Of a DNA stretch of 64,000 nt, positions 46,400-59,894 are shown in pieces (position 1 is the first letter of the stretch; each line of letters starts with the position of its first letter). The translations under genes were made by a program, and so were the position numbers. The notes beneath the pieces were generated by a model. That model saw nothing but the letters and a program-made list of their open reading frames with translations, was not told where the DNA came from and did no database searches. This DNA is from Aplidium turbinatum (taxonomy: Eukaryota > Chordata > Ascidiacea > Aplousobranchia > Polyclinidae): NCBI GenBank assembly GCA_918807975.1, contig OU964928.1:18713323-18777322 (forward strand). The letters run 5' to 3'.

Positions 46400-47140
46400 G
46401 CACCAAGTAAATGAAAAAAATTACAGGCAACGACACTTCAACAAGCGGAAACTTCACTGTGTCAGTTTAGGTGATCGAGTCGTGATCGAGTCGGCTCCAG
46501 CGGCTCAAAACCTCCACAAATATCGGTATGAAAAACTATTAGTATTGAGCTGCCACAAAAGCTTTCTTAGTCCAAAGATGAAGATTCTTAAAATCAATCA
46601 ATCAGTTAGGCATACTTGCTTTCAATTGCAAGCATGTGATCATAAATGATGAATTTCTTACACTGCAGTCAGTGAAGTGATAGAAACTGTTTTGGCTGGA
46701 GTGGAATTTCATGTGTGATTTGGTTTTGAATCTATAACCTCAAACTGAAAAAGAAAAGCCTTCGATAGGCTGTTCCTGGCAGTTTCGCATACCGTAGCCT
46801 ACTTCTAATGTAGATGCTTTGAACCCCTGACGGTTACTGAGATTAGCAGACTCAAGTTCAGAAGAAACAGAAAGAAAATTTAAGTACCGTCCTGCAAACC
46901 CCGTTCCACACCCTCCATGCAATATGCCTTCTTCCAACGTCTATTCCACGACAGACTGGGCCTTTAAAACCACGTCCAACATCATCACTCACCTTAAAAA
47001 ATACGATGCTTGGATGTGAGCTGGAGCCGACGATGATTCCATCTACTAGGTTCCGCTGAATGAAGAGAAGACCTAGTACTAGTAGGCTAGTCTACTTAAC
47101 ATTTGTTACTCAAGCGCACACCTCGAGAGTCGAACCAAAA
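46400..47140. repeat. SINE pieces (first family), both orientations
   Basis: 46425-46500 matches the SINE body in one orientation (CTTCAACAAGCGGAAACTTCA, one mismatch, shown in part). 46760-47140 matches in the other: TTCCTGGCAGTTTCGCATA, TGCTTTGAACCCCTGACG, TTCCGCTGAATGAAGAGAAG, AGCGCACACCTCGAGAGTCG. The second is interrupted by about 130 bases of unrelated sequence. Confidence 0.6.
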
Positions 47141-47599
47141 CTTCTTAATCTTGCGGTTTCTTCGTATACACAGTCGGGTAGGCTATAACCCTTTAACTGC
47201 CACGCTTTTTTCCGATGCATTTTCGAGATTTTGGTTTGAGCAGGTTTTGACTTTGAGGTCATGTATTTTGATAACGGTAGTCGGTAAGTTTCAGAAAAAA
47301 AGCAAAATATAAAAGCTGTTGTATTTTTAACAATCTCTTCGAAAATCTTTGCAAAGTTTGTGTGTTTTTTCTTGTTAATGCTACAAATAAAGTTTCTGAC
47401 ACACTGCACAAAGTTTGCTTTTTTGATCTTTACCAACATTCAAAAAATCTTCAAATTGCATTATACATAACCTCTAGGTGTCAGGCAAGTGCCAGGTTTT
47501 CCAGTTTCCACGCATACGCTGTGGCAGTAGTGTGTATGTATTAAATAGCAAGAAAACAACAAATAAGCTTCAGTTTGAAAAAAAAAAAGATTCATTGAT
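47141..47599. other. Nothing recognised
   Basis: Both strands have open frames of 60-109 codons without domains. Confidence 0.35.
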
Positions 47600-47775
47600 T
47601 GATTGAATCTTTATTCTCGGTCTGAGAAAGCTTTCTTGAGAACTTATTCGTGGCAATTTTGCATACTTAATTACTTATATAGAGGCTTTGATCCACTGAC
47701 GAAGCCCCACCACCGAGTTTGACAGAGTGAAGTTTCCGACCGTTGAAGTGATGTTGTCTGTCAGAAATATGCTTT
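47600..47775. repeat. SINE body fragment (first family)
   Basis: Contains GAGGCTTTGATCCACTGACG and GTGAAGTTTCCGACCGTTGA, matching the copies at 5870 and 7240; the tRNA head is missing. Confidence 0.6.
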
Positions 47776-50700
47776 GTTTTGCACAGAATTATTAATATGT
47801 AGAGTATGTATTCTGAATGGTTGAGAAACGAGTTTTGCAACTTGTCACTGTCTATAGACTACAAAATTTAGTTTGATAAATGTGAGCCACTTTGTTTTTA
47901 AGTTTCCAGGCAGGTTCTGTTTACTAATCTGTCCCTGCGCATCACAAATAAAAAAATAACGCATTTTTGAGGTGGCATGAAACAATTGAGTAAGCAAAAC
48001 GTTTTTTCTAGCAATTATGTCTTGCATTTTTATGTCACAGGTTCGTAAACCTATTCTTGGGATTTTAGTGGGACTAATCCATTGGCTGCTGCGCCTGGAC
48101 ATAACAGCGTGACCTGCGGCGGCCTCAAACGCAAGAAGAAGAAGTGGGCCCAATGGAACATCGGTTTATTTAGTCTCCTGTAAAATGTAAAGATTTTTTA
48201 TCGTTTGGGAAACACCAATTCTATAACTATTTCAAATCAAAACCAGAATAGTGGGGATTTCTATCTTTTTTGACTGTGCATACCATTTGTGTAATTTCGT
48301 GAGTGAAAACAAGCGTTTTTGCTCTCTGTATGCAAAAACTTTTCTTTAGTCCGAGTAAACATATACTCATAAGTTGTTGCGCATGGACAAGTCAAAGTAT
48401 CAAGCTTAAAGGTGAATATAGGTTTAGCCTACCCCAGTACCCAAGCTGTGCTTACACAAGTTAAAATGTCGTTTTTACATTTTTTGACTAAATGGGACCA
48501 ATGGAACAGACTATTAAGGTCTATTTTCTGATTAACAACTGCAGAAAACTGTAACTGATATTTTTTAAATACAATGACTTTAAGTCTACGTTGTGCATTT
48601 GTTTTTTCCTTTTTTTGTTTCTGTTTTATCTTTACTTTTTTATTTTAATTTTTATTTAAAATACTCAAAGATAAGACTTGGTGTATGGCTCTCCTGTTTT
48701 GTTTTGTTTGTTAAACATGTTTTATTGTTTTCCGAATGATACAAAAATTTAAAATTCCCGGATTGTATGTTTTACAAAAGTGTTTAAATGCTGTTCCAAA
48801 GGCCCTATTAAGTGTTCCATTGGCGACACATGGAAGGGACCTTTGGAACAATTGACAACTTTTTTGAAATTTCTTGCCATACACAATTGAAATAAAAAAA
48901 ATGAAAATTAATTAATTGTGGAGGTAGGTTAGTTTCACAACAAGGTAGAAAAACAATTAGAAACTTTTTATTTTATTTATAGACATGGTTCCCAATTAAC
49001 AAAAAACGTTCTATGGGTCCCACACTTCTCCTACTGGAGCATTGAAGCCTCGAAAGCTTTCAATGCAGTTCAAATGTAAAAAGATTTGTTTGGTAAAAGC
49101 GTCGTCATATACCTTACAATATTGGATCCTACTGGATGGAATAGTCAGGGCTGTTGAGAGGAAGATTATGGCCCGGTGCCAATGAGATCCCCGTGCCCCA
49201 AATTAAGACACGTTTGAGCAAAATGCACTGTATCCAAAGAATACGCGGTAGTTTCTTCAATCTCCTGAGCCCCTTAAAAAGTTTATGGGCCCCTAAAATT
49301 ATCCCGGGCTCAGGTCCAAAAGTACCCCCTGAACTCCCGTGTCAACGCTACTGCTTGAAACCTTATGGCTACAAAATAAACACAAAAAAATTTTAGAGGA
49401 AGGTTTCCTGGATCCATTGCTCAATTTATTTTTCCTCCCCATTAGATATGCTATTGAAAAAAAAAGATGCGTGCTATCTAGTCTAACTAATAACCAACTG
49501 GTACATTCAAAATATCTCTTTGTTTGGCAAGCAAATGTTAAAAAAGGTATAGACTACACACATGTCTTAAGTATAAACATTGTTATCAACAATTTATTTT
49601 ATTTAGATTAACAAAAGTGTAATTTTTATGTGTTTAATTCGTGTAGCAGACTATTATTATTTACATTTCTAAATGAAAACATCAGTTAGTGCGGTATATG
49701 GAGAAGCTGAAGAACCATGGAAAACTATATGAATACCGTAGAGGCGTAGACGTAACATTTTTGATGACTTTCGCGGCCTCTCTACATTGCACAACACAAT
49801 ATTCAATTTACGTTTGTTATTTCAAACAATGTGGTTTGAAAAATCGGCCCGGTTTACAAACAAATCACTGATGAATAAAGTTTAAATAATTTGCCATCAA
49901 TATTAAGTCATATTGCCTCTGGCAGTAGGCTAATATTTGTAGTAGAAGAACTTAGCACGGAGGTGTCGCTCAATAATCTGAATTTAACAAAACAAGCTGT
50001 TGTTTTTGAGCAATTTTTGTATGTGCATTTAAAGTCAAGTCTTTTTAGCACTTTGTTGTTTACTTGAGTATAACGCAGGCTCGACAGCATAAACTACAGC
50101 AAGCGTGTCAACAAAATTTAATAACTATAGAAATGCATCGAAAATGTGTTGCCTGTTTCATCGGTTAGAAAGACGTTAACTTGAAGGAGTTTTGTGCACA
50201 GCCTATTTATACTATAGTTTTGCACAGCCAGCAAAGTTTTATAAAACGCGCCATTTTGTCTTCATTGGTGTAGTCTAGTTAGTAGGCTACCAAGTCAACT
50301 ATTTCTAGGCTATTATTTGAGAAACTGTGGTTATAGGGACTAGTGAGTAAAACAAATCATTGAACAGATGTTAAAGAATCTTTGTGGTATTGTATTAAAA
50401 GAAAGCTCCACATATATTAACAAAAGTTTGTTTGGCTGAAATGAATGCTAGCTAGGAGCTCATTTGAAAGATCTAAAAAGTTTTCAGAGGGTCCCTAAAT
50501 GCGTTAATTGGGGAAAAGTATTGAACTTTTTACGTTTAAGAGTTACTGCGAAAGCTTTGGGCTCACTCCACTGCTCTGGTAATTTCTAAAATAAGAAAAG
50601 AGGTTATTTCATTGAGTTTGTGAGCTCTACGTCCAAGCTAGTTTTTATAGTACGAGATATAAAACCACTTTTTGAAGACAACAAAATTATGATACAGATT

Positions 50701-51055
50701 TAGTTTTTGACAAAGTGCACATTAGCCTTTATAGAAGCCTACAAAACATCCCTCAATTTTTGGCTTGCATCTCTATTAGTCCGACAGCCGGAGTATGTTC
50801 AGTCAATCATTTACTCACCGTTTTTTAGAGAAAATCTTTGATGAGGAATATTGCATCATGTCTCAGTTTTCCATCTGTACGTGACCAAATTGTTTCCCTC
50901 CTTTAGTCCTTTTAACCCCTCAATGATGTTATTTAGACACGCTTGTCTCTTATCATTATTTGGATTCATTTGACATTGCAATTGAGGAAGCAAAGCAAGC
51001 GGGACGTATGCCAAGTAAGAATTTTTTTTTCGGTTTTCTGAGATATTTTTTCGTT
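47776..51055. other. Gene-free stretch with weak transposon traces
   Basis: Near 48050-48150 a GC-richer stretch ends in an AAG repeat (gcaagaagaagaag), possibly a LINE 3' tail. CCAATGGAAC motifs recur at about 48140, 48494 and (inverse) 48818. At 49147 a CAGGGCTGTTGAGAG start and GGGCCC-rich stretch look like a degraded DNA transposon. No gene is recognised. Confidence 0.4.
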
Positions 51056-51059
51056 TTTT

Positions 51060-51265
51060 TTTTAATCTTTGGATTGAGAAAGCGTTTGATAGGGGATTTC
51101 TAGCAGTTTCACATACTTGTAGGACAGTCTTTAAAATCGAGAGCAGTCCTCAAAATGCATTGCTTAAGCGTACATGCCGAGAGTCTAATCAGAGCCGCTT
51201 GATCGAAAAGTTTCTTTGTGCACAATGGCCAATGTCGTGTGCTTAAACAGCGGAGCTGTTGGAGG
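51060..51265. repeat. SINE fragment (first family)
   Basis: Shares TTCTAGCAGTTTCACATACT, the GAGAGCAGTCCTCAAAATGC block, AGCGTACATGCCGAGAGTC and CAGAGCCGCTTGATCG with the copy at 7240; an internal segment is deleted. Confidence 0.65.
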
Positions 51266-51794
51266 GGACGATGTTTTTTTTTCGCTTGAGTCTAATGGGC
51301 CAAAAAAAGTTTTTTATTTTGTCTTTTATTGTTGACCATCACAACAAGTGGTTGTTGTCGATTTTCCTATAATGCCAAATAGTTTATCAAAAAGTTCAGC
51401 TGCAGTGTCGATTTGCAACGTAAGTTATTAATAATATCCAACTCACTGGAGCGTTTAGAATTCAGACAAAGACAAGGTGCGTATCATTTTGTTGACGCAG
51501 TTGTGAAAACAAAAGTTTTCTGTCATACCGCAGGAATTATTAAGTTTCGCAGGCTTGAATATTAGAAAATAAATATAACTCGTAAGTATGATAATGCTTA
51601 ATGCTTGTTTTTTTTTTATATATTGCTGTAGCCATTGCAGAATGCATTTTGCTCCTCAGCGCTTTACAAAACTGCAAAAGAACCTATCAGTATAGAGGCG
51701 CAACTGAATCCATTCCATTGCTCAGTGCCAAGCAGGAATTAGATTCAGTACCATTTTCAAAAAGTCTTTGGTATGACCCTGCACTCCTGCAGGG
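51266..51794. other. Nothing recognised
   Basis: A weak copy of the 'tttattgttgaccatcacaa' dispersed motif lies at about 51325-51350. No gene. Confidence 0.35.
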
Positions 51795-51866
51795 TATTGC
51801 AACCATGCCTTTTGCCTACCGTTTCAGAGGCGGACGCTTTAACCACTAAGTTATCGAGGCGGTTTT
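51795..51866 (-). repeat. tRNA-like sequence (SINE head or tRNA pseudogene)
   Basis: Minus strand from 51862: GCCTCGATAACTTAGTGGTT (A-box-like), CTCTGAAACG in the anticodon region, then GGTTGCAATACC (B-box-like). The 5' GCCTCGA and 3' end do not pair well, so a functional tRNA is unlikely. Confidence 0.4.
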
Positions 51867-51879
51867 GATTAACTTTAGC

Positions 51880-54800
51880 TGATAGATTGAGTTTTGAGCA
51901 ACGTTTCTTAAATGATATGCTGTAAAAAGAAAAAAAAACAGGCTCGTGTAAAGTAGCTTACTATGCAATAACATTAAACGACATTGATCACTTAACGCAG
52001 GGCTTCTCAAGCTATGGGTCACGACCCCAAACGAGGTTGCAAATCATCATTTTTCGTCGTCAAACAAATTAAAAGTAGGCCTGGTGTGAATAGTTCACAC
52101 TGTAAACTGTTCACCAAGAGGTCGAATAGAAAATGATTTCGTCGCACAATGAAAAGGTTTGAGAAGCCCTTGACTTGAAGCACATAAACTCTTGTGTGTT
52201 AATAAGGAATGCTCATGAATAAGTGAGAATGACAATATTCACTGGGATGCACCGTAAGTGTGCTCAATGTGGCTTATCTTCCTACCTTTTGGCACAGAGA
52301 CTTACAGCAGTGGACGTACATGTATTTTTGTGCACGGGCCTTACAACACCTTTTCAGTTTTGGGTGATTAAGCATGTTCGACCGAAAACCAGTTACCAAA
52401 TCTCAATCCCCCAATCTTCACCTTTATCTTTCATCAAGTCATTTAAAGAACATTAGTTTAAAGGACGTCGGTGCAAAAGCTAATGTGCCCTTGAAAGGGC
52501 AAGGTCATTAGCAAAAACTTCATTTCTACGGTTCATTTCTACCACAAAAAGAGAATAATGAAAAAGGCTAAGTCGATATTTGCAAATTAGTTTTCTCATT
52601 AGATAAGCTTATCGACAGAGCATCTTGAGTTTGCAATATAAGCTAAACTACATTTTGAGTAGCGACACTTTTCATCACTTCTTGCTCCCATTCCTGTGAA
52701 AAAAAATCTTCAATTAACTGGAACAAGCAAGTGTAACACTTTCTAATCTGGAAAAGTTTAGCCATAAAAGTTCATGAGAGCATTTAGCAATGTCATACAG
52801 ATACAATACGGATCATAGAAACTTGGCATAAAATTACGCTGATAAAATACGTTGTCCTTTGACTAGCAAAATACGTTTAACAAACACCATCGTGTTTATA
52901 ATCAAAGCAACATAAAATCAAACTGCAAAATTAGCAGATCTGAGCGAAGCAGCAAAACGTTTAACCAGCATGGGATGATTTTATGACGGAATCTTGGAAT
53001 TTTTATCGTCATGGCCTAAATATGTTGCTCTGTTTTATCCAGACTAGATAACTAGACTGTACCAGTGAGATGAAGAAAGGGAACTTGAATAAAGAAAGTC
53101 TAATGACGAAAGCACATTTTCTCTTTTAAAGCGTGAGATAGGCTTACACTTAACCAAATATGGAAATGTGATCACCCATAAAAACAACAGAACTGTTCAA
53201 CTCGTCAACGACGAAGTTGTGAGCAGGGTCATAACGAAAGAATTTCTCCTTTCAAGATCGACACCGGAACGGCAAGCTTAAAACCAGAAAACGACGAAAA
53301 CTTCCAGACTTTGGTCTGGAACGTGTTTCAAGCAACATTGTCAAAACTTGTTGGAAATAGTTCTCTGCAAAGTCATTATGCTTTTTTTAAAGGTGAAGAA
53401 GTCGTGAGACAAGGGTTAAGTGGAAGTTTTCTTGCACCAGGCACCAGCTTGAAATCTGCAGAACTACCCTCTCATTACATTACGCCGCGACAGTTTATGG
53501 ATATGCGAGGTTCAATAATATTGAGATTGGTAAAATCGTTTTCAATTTGCGTCAAGACATTAGTGAAAAAAACACAAGTTTAGATAAGAAAAGTTGCAGT
53601 TCGAAGAAAGCAATTATTTTGTGTTTAGGTTGAAAAAGAAAAATGAGCTTTTAATAAGTTTAAAAAAACTTTAAAACTCGTAAAAACCCCAGAAGTATAC
53701 ATTGGCATTTTATGCGTATTATTTATCAGCTGTCGAGAATCACACGAAAACTATCATTTCTAACTCGTAAACGATGAAAAAGTGGTAAGGTAGTTGTGAG
53801 GATATTTATTTATCGGTAATTTAAAAACAAATTACATGTTTCACAACACTTTGTAGCAAGTTGAAGGGGGAAGACATTTTGTTTGTTCCTCGTCTCCGGC
53901 GTATTGTGTTTTTGTAAATTGTGCCACGAAGAATGTCACCTTTCCGCGGAAGTAAGGAAATTTCTCGTGTCACTTTCAATTGTTAACTGCAATACATGCA
54001 TAGGCTGCAAGGGTAGAAATCGGATCACTGACATCATGATAGGCAAGCTCGTGAGGAAACTAAAACCTTTGTATAACCCTTTGACTGTCTCTGTTCAGCA
54101 TTGTAAAAGAAATAGTTTAGAAAAGCAGGCTTCACCTACTAGCATTTAACATTAAACTGTGACTTTTCTTTTCGAGATATTTGCATAAACATTATTTGCC
54201 GCAGCTTGATTTATCTTTTCGTCTGCAAAAAGTGAATTCGCTATGCAGGTGTGTGTGGTCGGTAATTCAATTTTGCATGTTGACTTTTTCTGCTAATTTT
54301 TAAAAGTATAAACTTTGCAGTGGTGTCTTGAACTCCATTGCCATTTGGTGGTTTGCCAAAACAAACCTTTACTGATTTGGGATGTCACACAGATTTAAAA
54401 TACCATTTGTATCAATTTGCATTGTAATTTATATTCATATTTCTTAAATTTCATTATCTGTATGTCATTTAGTGAAAAGATGCTAAAGTCATAGAAAGGA
54501 TCAGGCACTAAGGCACTACCTCTATGGGCGATCACAAATCTAAACTTCAACGAATCAATAAATGACATAAAACCCTAAAGTTTTTGCTCGAAGTCAATCT
54601 TTATACCATCGACGACTAGCTGTATGACGACCATCGACGACTGTATGTCATTTATTAATCATTTTGTTAAAACTTAGAAAATTAAAACTTAGAATGCTTG
54701 TAACACAAAGTCAGACCAGAAAACGTGAAGCATTTCAGACTGTTTTTCTTGTGCCATTCAAGATCAGTGAAGCATTGCCTTTTCTGACTTTCAGCAGAGA

Positions 54801-55970
54801 ATTATTTTATTGTTTTGCACGTGAGCAGGGCAAGAGTTGTAGCTGCTTCTTTGTTAAAATGATATATACACTGTCTGTGACAATGATATATACACTGTCT
54901 GTGACTGTACAGTACCTACAGTGCATTAGATGCAAATTCTCAAGGCAAAATTTTGTAAGTGTGCTGTTTCTGTAGCGGACAGTTGAAGGGCTCCACTGTG
55001 TTATGAGCAACCATAAACCTACACTTTCGAACTAAAAAGTATTTCCCAGTATAATATAACAGCCATAATTTTTGGAAACACGCTGTTATTCCTCTGAAAA
55101 AACGTCAATCTTGCTGTCAAAAAGTAATGACTTTCTGTTTAAATGTGTAACAAGAGATAGGTTAACTAAAATTTATATTTGTTGGTTTCCTATTTGAGAG
55201 GGTTGATTTAAAATGACATTTACAATTGGTTAAAACCATGGTTAAAACTAAATTATAGTTTGTTTACAATTACCTTGTTTTCCTTGATGCGTGTTTGTTT
55301 ATTAGATAACAAATTACCTTTGGCGTTGTTTAGCTGTTTAACTTTGTGAAATACCATCTTCCAAAGAATACTCAAGCATGGCTTTTATTGAAACAATTAG
55401 TGATTTGTTTATGATGGTTTCCTTAGAGCTGATTAACAATGTTTTTGGCTAAGCTTTCTGTTTAATTTCGTTTTCCTTTCGATCAAGGAGTGTTTATGTA
55501 ACCAAGCTGAACAGTCTCTTCCGAGTTTACGATTTCTGATTGAGACTTTTCTCCAGCAACACTGGTAACAAACACAGTGGCCTATTGCATTTTTTGGCAT
55601 CTAGACTTATCAAAGAAATACAAACTTTGTTTGAGAAGTAAAAACTTTTGTAAATTCTCCAGTTGCGGATGGGCGGATCGGCTAACTTGCAGGTTGAGTT
55701 GTTAAACTTGGCTAATTTCATTTGCTTGAAGTATTTGAAATGGATTGTTAAAAGGGATTTCATTTGCCAACGGAGCCAAATTCAAACTTGCTTTATGTAG
55801 ATACTTGTTTTTTGTCTTCAACAGGTGGTTGGTAAATAGAATTAATTGTAAATTCCTAGCGAAGTTATAACGTTAAGTGACACAAATACTCCAATATCAC
55901 ATTTTTTACTTTTGAACCATAAAACCAGAAACGTCACCAATGCAAATATTCACTCTACTATTACACCAGA
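51880..55970 (+). other. No recognised gene; unassigned open frames at 53091-53583
   Basis: Two overlapping plus-strand frames stand out: about 53091-53281 (63 codons) and about 53171-53583 (over 130 codons without a stop, including FQTLVWNVFQATLSKLVGNS). Neither resembles a known family and no splice sites are convincing. A 24-base unit (atgatatatacactgtctgtgac) is repeated in tandem at about 54856-54905. Confidence 0.35.
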
Positions 55971-55974
55971 GATA

Positions 55975-56716
55975 TCTAAACTCATGTTTTCTGCAACCTT
56001 ACCACGACCTACCAGAACACGGCCAAATATGTTGCTATTTGAGGAAATTTCTAAGAGTCTGAATTGTTACAATCGTAGCTATGATAAACCTGTCATCTTC
56101 CCATTACCAGAAGTAAGTAAAATAAGCAATATTTGCACCTAGGCATATGTTTGGCTTGTTTAACCGGAGATTAGGTATGTGCGTCGAGCACAGTTTACAC
56201 AATAATAATGTAATATGTAAAACTTTTCAACTGCACCCTGGAGGTAGTATCGTTTGGTGTAATTGCATGCTCCATTTACAATATTTTTTGTGGATTTTAT
56301 GATGTAAGTTGTTCATTTGATGTGTCAATTTAAGTTTTAATTCGTTTGTTTTTCGCCAAGTTTAGTTTTGCAAGTAAAATATAGCTATTGGCGAAGGATC
56401 CTACTTTACAAAATAAGCCTAACGACTGTATGATGAGACCACCTCCAACATGCAGCTGGAAAGTCTTACATATTTTACATTATTATTGCATAAATTGTGC
56501 TTAACATACATATCTAATCTCTGGCAAAACAAGCCAAAAATATGTCTAGATGCAAATGTTGCTTGCTTTACATATTTCTGTAAGTGGAAAAATAACAGGT
56601 TTATCATGGCTATGATTGTAACAATTCAGACTCTTAGAAATTTTTCTAAATAACAACATATTTGGCTGTGTTTTAGTTGGCCTTGACCTTACCCTATAAC
56701 ATATCGATAGAGGCAG
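55975..56716. repeat. 0.74 kb imperfect palindrome with matching open frames in both arms
   Basis: Left arm about 55990-56245, right arm about 56436-56716, spacer about 190 bases. Both arms translate, in the same relative frame, to ISKSLNCYN(R/H)S(Y/H)DKPVIFPL followed by E and then S-N-I-C. Several differences between the arms fall in third codon positions, for example in the VIFPL codons. No family is recognised; a transposon-derived coding piece is possible. Confidence 0.7.
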
Positions 56717-56721
56717 GAAAC

Positions 56722-56908
56722 CAGTGAGTCAGGGGGGGATCTAACGAGTAGCTTTAGGAGGGATAGAAGCAATTTCAGCAAACCACAACGCTGCATATGT
56801 GTCCACAATAATCCGACCTTGCAATACCGTGAATAATTTTTTGTTTTAGAGGAGGCGATTGCCAAAATTACCCAAATCGCCCTCCTCTCTCCCTGAATCC
56901 GGCACTCG
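56722..56908. mobile_element. Degraded hAT-type MITE
   Basis: Starts CAGTGAGTCAGGGGGGGATC and ends CCTGAATCCGGCACTCG. The middle matches the neighbouring element at 56996 (ATTTCA(A/G)CAAA, ATAATCCG, GGAGGCGATTGCC). No clear target duplication. Confidence 0.5.
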
Positions 56909-56995
56909 TTTCAGTTCTGTTTGATTTTACTTCTGACCTGTAAAACGAGCACAATGCATGCAAGTCATACTTTTTCTGATGGAATTCCTTAAGAG

Positions 56996-57168
56996 CAGGG
57001 GCCGATCCAGGAACTAACCTCAGGAAGGAGGGGGGTGATTTCAACAAAACACAATGAGCTGTGTAGGTCTACATTAATCCGCCCTTAAAAATACACCATG
57101 AATAAAGTTGCTTTTTTGTGTTTAAGGGAAGCGATCGCCTAATCGCCCCCTCCCTGGATCCACCACTG
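56996..57168. mobile_element. hAT-type MITE, 173 bp
   Basis: Ends CAGGGGCCGATCCAGG and CCTGGATCCACCACTG. Flanks CTTAAGAG (56988-56995) and ATTGAGAG (57169-57176) match at 6 of 8 positions and fit the hAT consensus, so they are probably an aged target duplication. Related to the element just upstream. Confidence 0.7.
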
Positions 57169-57180
57169 ATTGAGAGTTAC

Positions 57181-59894
57181 AAAGCGTAGTGGTCGGTTGT
57201 TAAACTGTAGCAAACGAACACAACCCTTACAGGTCAGATTTGTGTTAGCTCAATGGGAGAATAAACACACATTCTTCCGCTTATTAAATTTTAGGTAGCA
57301 TTGTAGGCCTACTTACAGACTACATGCCAAGCGCTTCGACATCGAGTTAATTGTTAATTTTATCCCAACTGGTAAAGTGGTAAGATTACATGACAAAAAG
57401 TAATTGCTAACCGACCAGGCTTCCAAATATAAAGATGGTCTGACTGATCAGTTGTTGGTTTTACAAAGTGTTTATTCGATCTAACATTGGTAGTTTATTG
57501 GTTTCTTGAAATTGGGTCATAAACGCCTCATCGGAATTGTTCGAAACTTAATTAAACATCTTGTGTTTATCCAATGCGGAAACGAACGTCGTAAAAACAT
57601 TTAACAGTCCGTAAAAAAGAACCTATCGCCATTGGTATATGATCGGAAGCGCTCAGACAAAAAACTTTGTTGAGCAATGTCAACATCATAACTGCACGTA
57701 GTCCGCAGTTGCACCATTCACACATTTCAGACAATGCCAATTCCAGCCTTGGTGAACGCACAGAGCGATTTTGTTATTGTGAAATCAACGGCAAATAAAG
57801 AATGGAATTTTCAAAGTAGAGAAGTCAGACAAGAGTGCAAATAAGCTGTCCAAACGAATGGTTGGGTGAAATAATGGAAGAAATATTTATGGCTGGGTAG
57901 TTCCTCTTCGCGTGAGTGCAGTGATGGTGTGTAAGTACGAAAGAATCAAGTGCTTCCTGACTTGAATTTTTAGCTTTAGGAAACAAAAGATTGTTAGTAA
58001 GTCTAAAAACCAGGCAGTTAGACACCTAGAAAGAACATCAGACAGTTATTCAAAGTTGTAGCGTGTTGCAGCGCATGTTTGAAAATCAAATAAAAGAAAA
58101 TCGACAATAATAACAAAACAATGCGATTAAAAAACGTGATTTTCTGTTATTACTTTCAAGAAAAAATTAAAAGCGAGCGTGTATTGTGTGTAGCCTTCTA
58201 TTTTGTCTATGTTTTCACCTAATTTTCACACATGACTTTTCGACGGAAATGACATATATTTAATGATTTTTGTAAAACTAGTTTTTGCATTTCTGTAGCC
58301 ATAAAGAGACGGGTGACGTTATGAATAACCTAGTGCCAAAAATGAAAGAATCAAAAAGTGTGAACGAAATCGAGTTCATGACATTATAAATACGTTGAGT
58401 GGTATCCCTTTAATGTAACGTTGAAGGCAGCGTTGTAACGTCATCAAACAACTGCCAATATCACCACTGCATAGTGTTGCATGCTTTGTCAGAGACAGAT
58501 GAATCTATGATCACTAAAATGCTAACGACAATGACGTATTGGCTTGAGTTTAGCACGCCGCGCATACAAGTTATGTCATAATTAATCATTAGTATGCCTC
58601 TGCTCGGTGGTCTATGCTAAAATCACATTACCTTTAAATTTTTGTAAAGTTAAAGGTGAAATTTAGCCTTAAGGGGATTCACCTTGTTTCGTATTTATCA
58701 AGGCTGGTACTGCGTTAGCTTACTATTACTTGACTGTGTAAGCTCAGAGGAAGGTACAAAAGACGTAAACGGTATTGGTGCTGCTGAGGTTTTTCAAAGT
58801 TGTTACTTTTCAATTGTAGATGAACTTTTTACCCGAGAAAAGTAGACAAATTACAGTACGGTAGTTTGTGTTTTAGTTGAGAAATATACTGCACGAAAGT
58901 TGTGGTTGATAGTTCAAAATTAAAATTTTAGGTTGTACAATAATTACTTTTGAAAGTTTCCTGACTGCTTGCATACATGAAAAGTGTCACCAAAGTGCAC
59001 ATGTTGGAATGCCAGTAAGATTGTTGCATATTGTCAAAATAACCTTCAAGGAAAATGTTTGACGTATAAAAAGAAAGAATGTATATGAAGAGTTTGAATC
59101 TTCCTTTATCTCTTAAACTTTATTGATAGTCAACAAATTGGCATATTCTTCCGCATCAAGTGTATTTGGCCCAACCTATGATATGTAATACCCAAGACAG
59201 TGACGATGACACACATTCGTATTTGAGGTTTTTATTACTTTGTCATGTAGCAGGCAGATATAACGATATAATAAAATAGTGTCAGTGTTTTTTGTTTTTT
59301 TTCTTTTTTAAAAAGGGTTTGGTCAAGAGGCATAACTCGACCAATGACAATAGATGATGTAAACCTGTCTACGCAATACGCAACAACAATAAAGAAATAT
59401 GCTAGTAGGTTCCCTATTCAAATAATCGTCATGCAAGCCAAATGTGACTTTAAAATCACGTTTACGTCATGGAAAAGTAGCCTACACATTCTCTTAGAAT
59501 AGGCTAACAAACAACCATATCTTCTAACGAACTGCTAGGACAATCAATTTTTTTTTGGAATGTTGTAAGCCTACCGCGTCATATCAGTTGCTTGTTTGTT
59601 TATTGATAGTTTGATTGATTGTTGTTGATTAGAATTGGTGTTTCAGTTGTTGATTTTGAAAATAGATTATAGAGTTTAGAAAGCAGTTAGGCCCGGAGAT
59701 TAGTTTGTCATCATGCTTCAACAAAAAAGGTTGATTCAAGCTAAAAGAATTCTAATTGTACTTCGAAATAAAACAGGGCAAGGTTTTTCAGAATTAAACC
59801 TACTGTACTTATTTGAGTGCAAACTAAAATCTTCTATTTTTAGAAAACATAGGTAAATATTATAATTTAAAATCGATTAAAACTATCATTAGTA
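57181..59894. other. Upstream of the LDLa gene; nothing recognised
   Basis: AT-rich; one TAGGCCTA near 57303. No promoter motif can be assigned with confidence to the gene that starts at 59895. Confidence 0.4.

Noticed and set aside
49154-49396. 80-codon plus-strand frame with Pro-rich end
   Set aside because: Lies in a GC-richer patch that looks like a degraded DNA transposon, not a gene.
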